Source: Thermoguttaceae bacterium (lineage in GTDB: Bacteria > Planctomycetota > Planctomycetia > Pirellulales > Thermoguttaceae). From it: a DNA stretch of 15,915 bases. The notes below the pieces were generated by a model. That model saw nothing but the letters and a program-made list of their open reading frames with translations. It was not told the origin of the DNA and ran no database searches. The stretch lies in assembly GCA_028695865.1 (NCBI GenBank), contig JAQVID010000014.1, positions 1-15,915 on the forward strand, in the 5' to 3' direction. The position numbers were made by a program, and so were the translations under genes. Position 1 is the first letter of the stretch, and the number at the start of each line of letters is the position of its first letter. Shown here one piece after another: positions 15,150 to 15,915 of the stretch.

Positions 15150-15712
15150 GTATAATGTTTCGACGACCATTTCGGTTCGCATGTGCGATTCAATACACCA
15201 GCCAATCACACGACGGGAAAACAGGTCAATGATCGCCGAGAGATAACAGAAACCGGACTTCGTCTCAATATACGTTATATCGGTCAGCCACTTCTCGTTT
15301 GGCTTTTACGCCTTAAAATTACGGGCCAAAACGTTTTTGTTGATGCGATGACGATGCTTGGAATCGGTCGTCTTGGGGCGATACCTTCGCTTGACAACAC
15401 AACTGACGATTCCGGCACGCCGACATGCCAAACGAACTGTCTCGACTCCGCATTTTGTTCCCTGAATACACACTTTACGATGTATCTTTCGATATCCGGG
15501 AATACGGTGTTCCTCTTGGTAAATTTCCGACGCGACTCTTGCCACCAATTCACGTTTTACTTCCGCACGATTCGGTTGTCGGGTAAGTGAAGCGTAATAA
15601 CCGCTTGTACTTACACGCAAGAGCCGACACATCATTGTTACCGGCCAGGAGTCGCGGTTTTCTCTTATGCAGGCATACTTTACTTCGACTCCTTCGCAAA
15701 GTATGCCGCCGC
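15144..15712 (-). pseudogene. IS3 transposase OrfB, N-terminal part with in-frame stop
   Basis: The frame carries the usual OrfB opening (CRLLRVSTSGYYASLTRQ), the HTH_21-like helix region (EEHRIPGYRKIHRKV) and NKNVLARNFKA, then TAA at 15306-15308. It resumes in the same frame as KPNEKWLTDITYIETKSGFC and AIIDLFSRRVIGW, holding the first catalytic aspartate (TDIT), and ends at TGA 15144-15146 inside the insertion. Typical OrfB reads straight through this point, so the TAA is a nonsense change. The N-terminal end joins the orfA frame in the -1 register. Confidence 0.88.
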
Positions 15713-15755
15713 TTTTTTTAGGAATTCGTTCTCTATTTGGAGTCGGGCGTTCTCC
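15680..15755 (-). pseudogene. IS3 OrfA C-terminal tail
   Basis: The zero frame reads KENARLQIENEFLKKAAAYF then AKESK and TAA (15680-15682), the standard coiled-coil end of IS3-family OrfA. Upstream this frame is closed by a stop created in the 16-bp duplication. The rest of orfA is missing or too decayed to identify; EKLRALK is visible upstream in another frame. Confidence 0.8.
15713..15719 (-). other. Probable -1 frameshift (slippery) site, A7
   Basis: Seven A on the minus strand, CTA AAA AAA GCG in the orfA frame. The -1 frame is open from here into orfB, as expected for the programmed frameshift that makes the IS3 OrfAB transposase. Confidence 0.65.
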
Positions 15756-15787
15756 TTCTTTAACGCCCTGATTCTTTAACGCCCTGA
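15756..15787. repeat. Perfect 16-bp tandem duplication in orfA
   Basis: TTCTTTAACGCCCTGA occurs at 15756-15771 and again at 15772-15787. One copy restores LRALKKENARL; two copies shift frame, closing orfA but placing its upstream part in the orfB register. Confidence 0.95.
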
Positions 15788-15915
15788 GTTTTTCGTAACC
15801 GTTCACGGTCAGAATATGAAAATTGGGATAATCAGGAATAAATTGGCGACGGGGCAGCGGTACCATGGAGATAATGGATGAGCGTTTGGGTCATGTAATC
15901 AAGCAGATTCCGGCC
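15788..15915. other. Window edge, no identifiable gene
   Basis: On the minus strand one frame runs into the duplication (MVPLPRRQF ... NGYEKLRALK) from ATG 15866, probably decayed orfA at its end. Another is open from the edge to TGA 15832-15834 (GRNLLDYMTQTL ...), too short to identify. Confidence 0.3.

Larger units (their letters stand above)
14668..15755 (-). mobile_element. Degenerate IS3-family insertion sequence (orfA tail plus broken orfB)
   Basis: Read on the minus strand, the element shows the end of orfA, an A7 frameshift site, and most of orfB with the DDE integrase core. It is broken by a 16-bp duplication in orfA, an in-frame TAA at 15306-15308, a hairpin-bearing insertion of about 98 bp at 15052-15149, and shifted reading near the C-terminus. 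The left part of orfA and that terminal repeat are not recognisable before the window ends, and no inverted repeats or target duplications could be fixed, so the borders given are only those of the recognisable coding part. It cannot make an intact transposase from this copy. Confidence 0.85.

Noticed and set aside
1358..15308. TAA reassigned to an amino acid
   Set aside because: thiC and the GH31 gene end at TAA at the expected family lengths, so TAA acts as a stop here.
15865..15915. Start of a + strand gene at the right edge (MEIMDERLGHVIKQIPA)
   Set aside because: Only 17 codons are visible and the frame overlaps minus-strand frames; there is too little to support a gene.

Overview
The window looks like a bacterial chromosome, most likely a planctomycete or another member of the PVC group. 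The main clue is a very large secreted protein with an HzsA-like (hydrazine synthase alpha-type) di-heme architecture, a family I know mainly from Planctomycetota. It sits near a secreted GH31 glycosidase, flavin-dependent ThyX and a short-form ThiC. This assignment is inference from gene content; no rRNA or marker phylogeny is available here.

Left part (1-7300), housekeeping genes. The window opens inside a DsbD-type thiol:disulfide transporter whose thioredoxin domain is cut by an in-frame TAA, with a well-conserved 56-codon tail continuing in the same frame. thyX follows on the + strand, with a good promoter inside the dsbD tail. Converging on it is a minus-strand thiC-crcB operon with only two bases between the genes. 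A divergent promoter pair separates thiC from argJ. argJ is followed after 12 bp by an unrecognised, probably membrane-anchored 487-aa protein that seems to share its transcript and ends at a hairpin-plus-T terminator.

Middle (7300-8480). A gene-poor, repeat-rich stretch holds two 30-bp imperfect repeats, a 20-bp minisatellite-like tandem array of about five and a half copies, and a hairpin. Next comes a NUDIX hydrolase gene.

Right part (8480-14320). Two large minus-strand genes encode exported proteins: a 781-aa GH31 alpha-glycosidase with its own promoter, and a 1060-aa protein that I read as a discoidin-like domain, a PD40-type beta-propeller and two CXXCH haem sites. Their roles are probably extracytoplasmic; a link between them (for example polysaccharide use) is only inferred from proximity.

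Right edge (14660-15915). A decayed IS3-family element lies on the minus strand. It has an orfA tail, an A7 frameshift site, a 16-bp duplication that joins the two frames, an in-frame stop, and a roughly 98-bp hairpin-bearing insertion in the DDE domain. Its downstream end carries a near-consensus promoter pointing at the HzsA-like gene, so the insertion may now drive that gene. No tRNA, rRNA or CRISPR array was seen.
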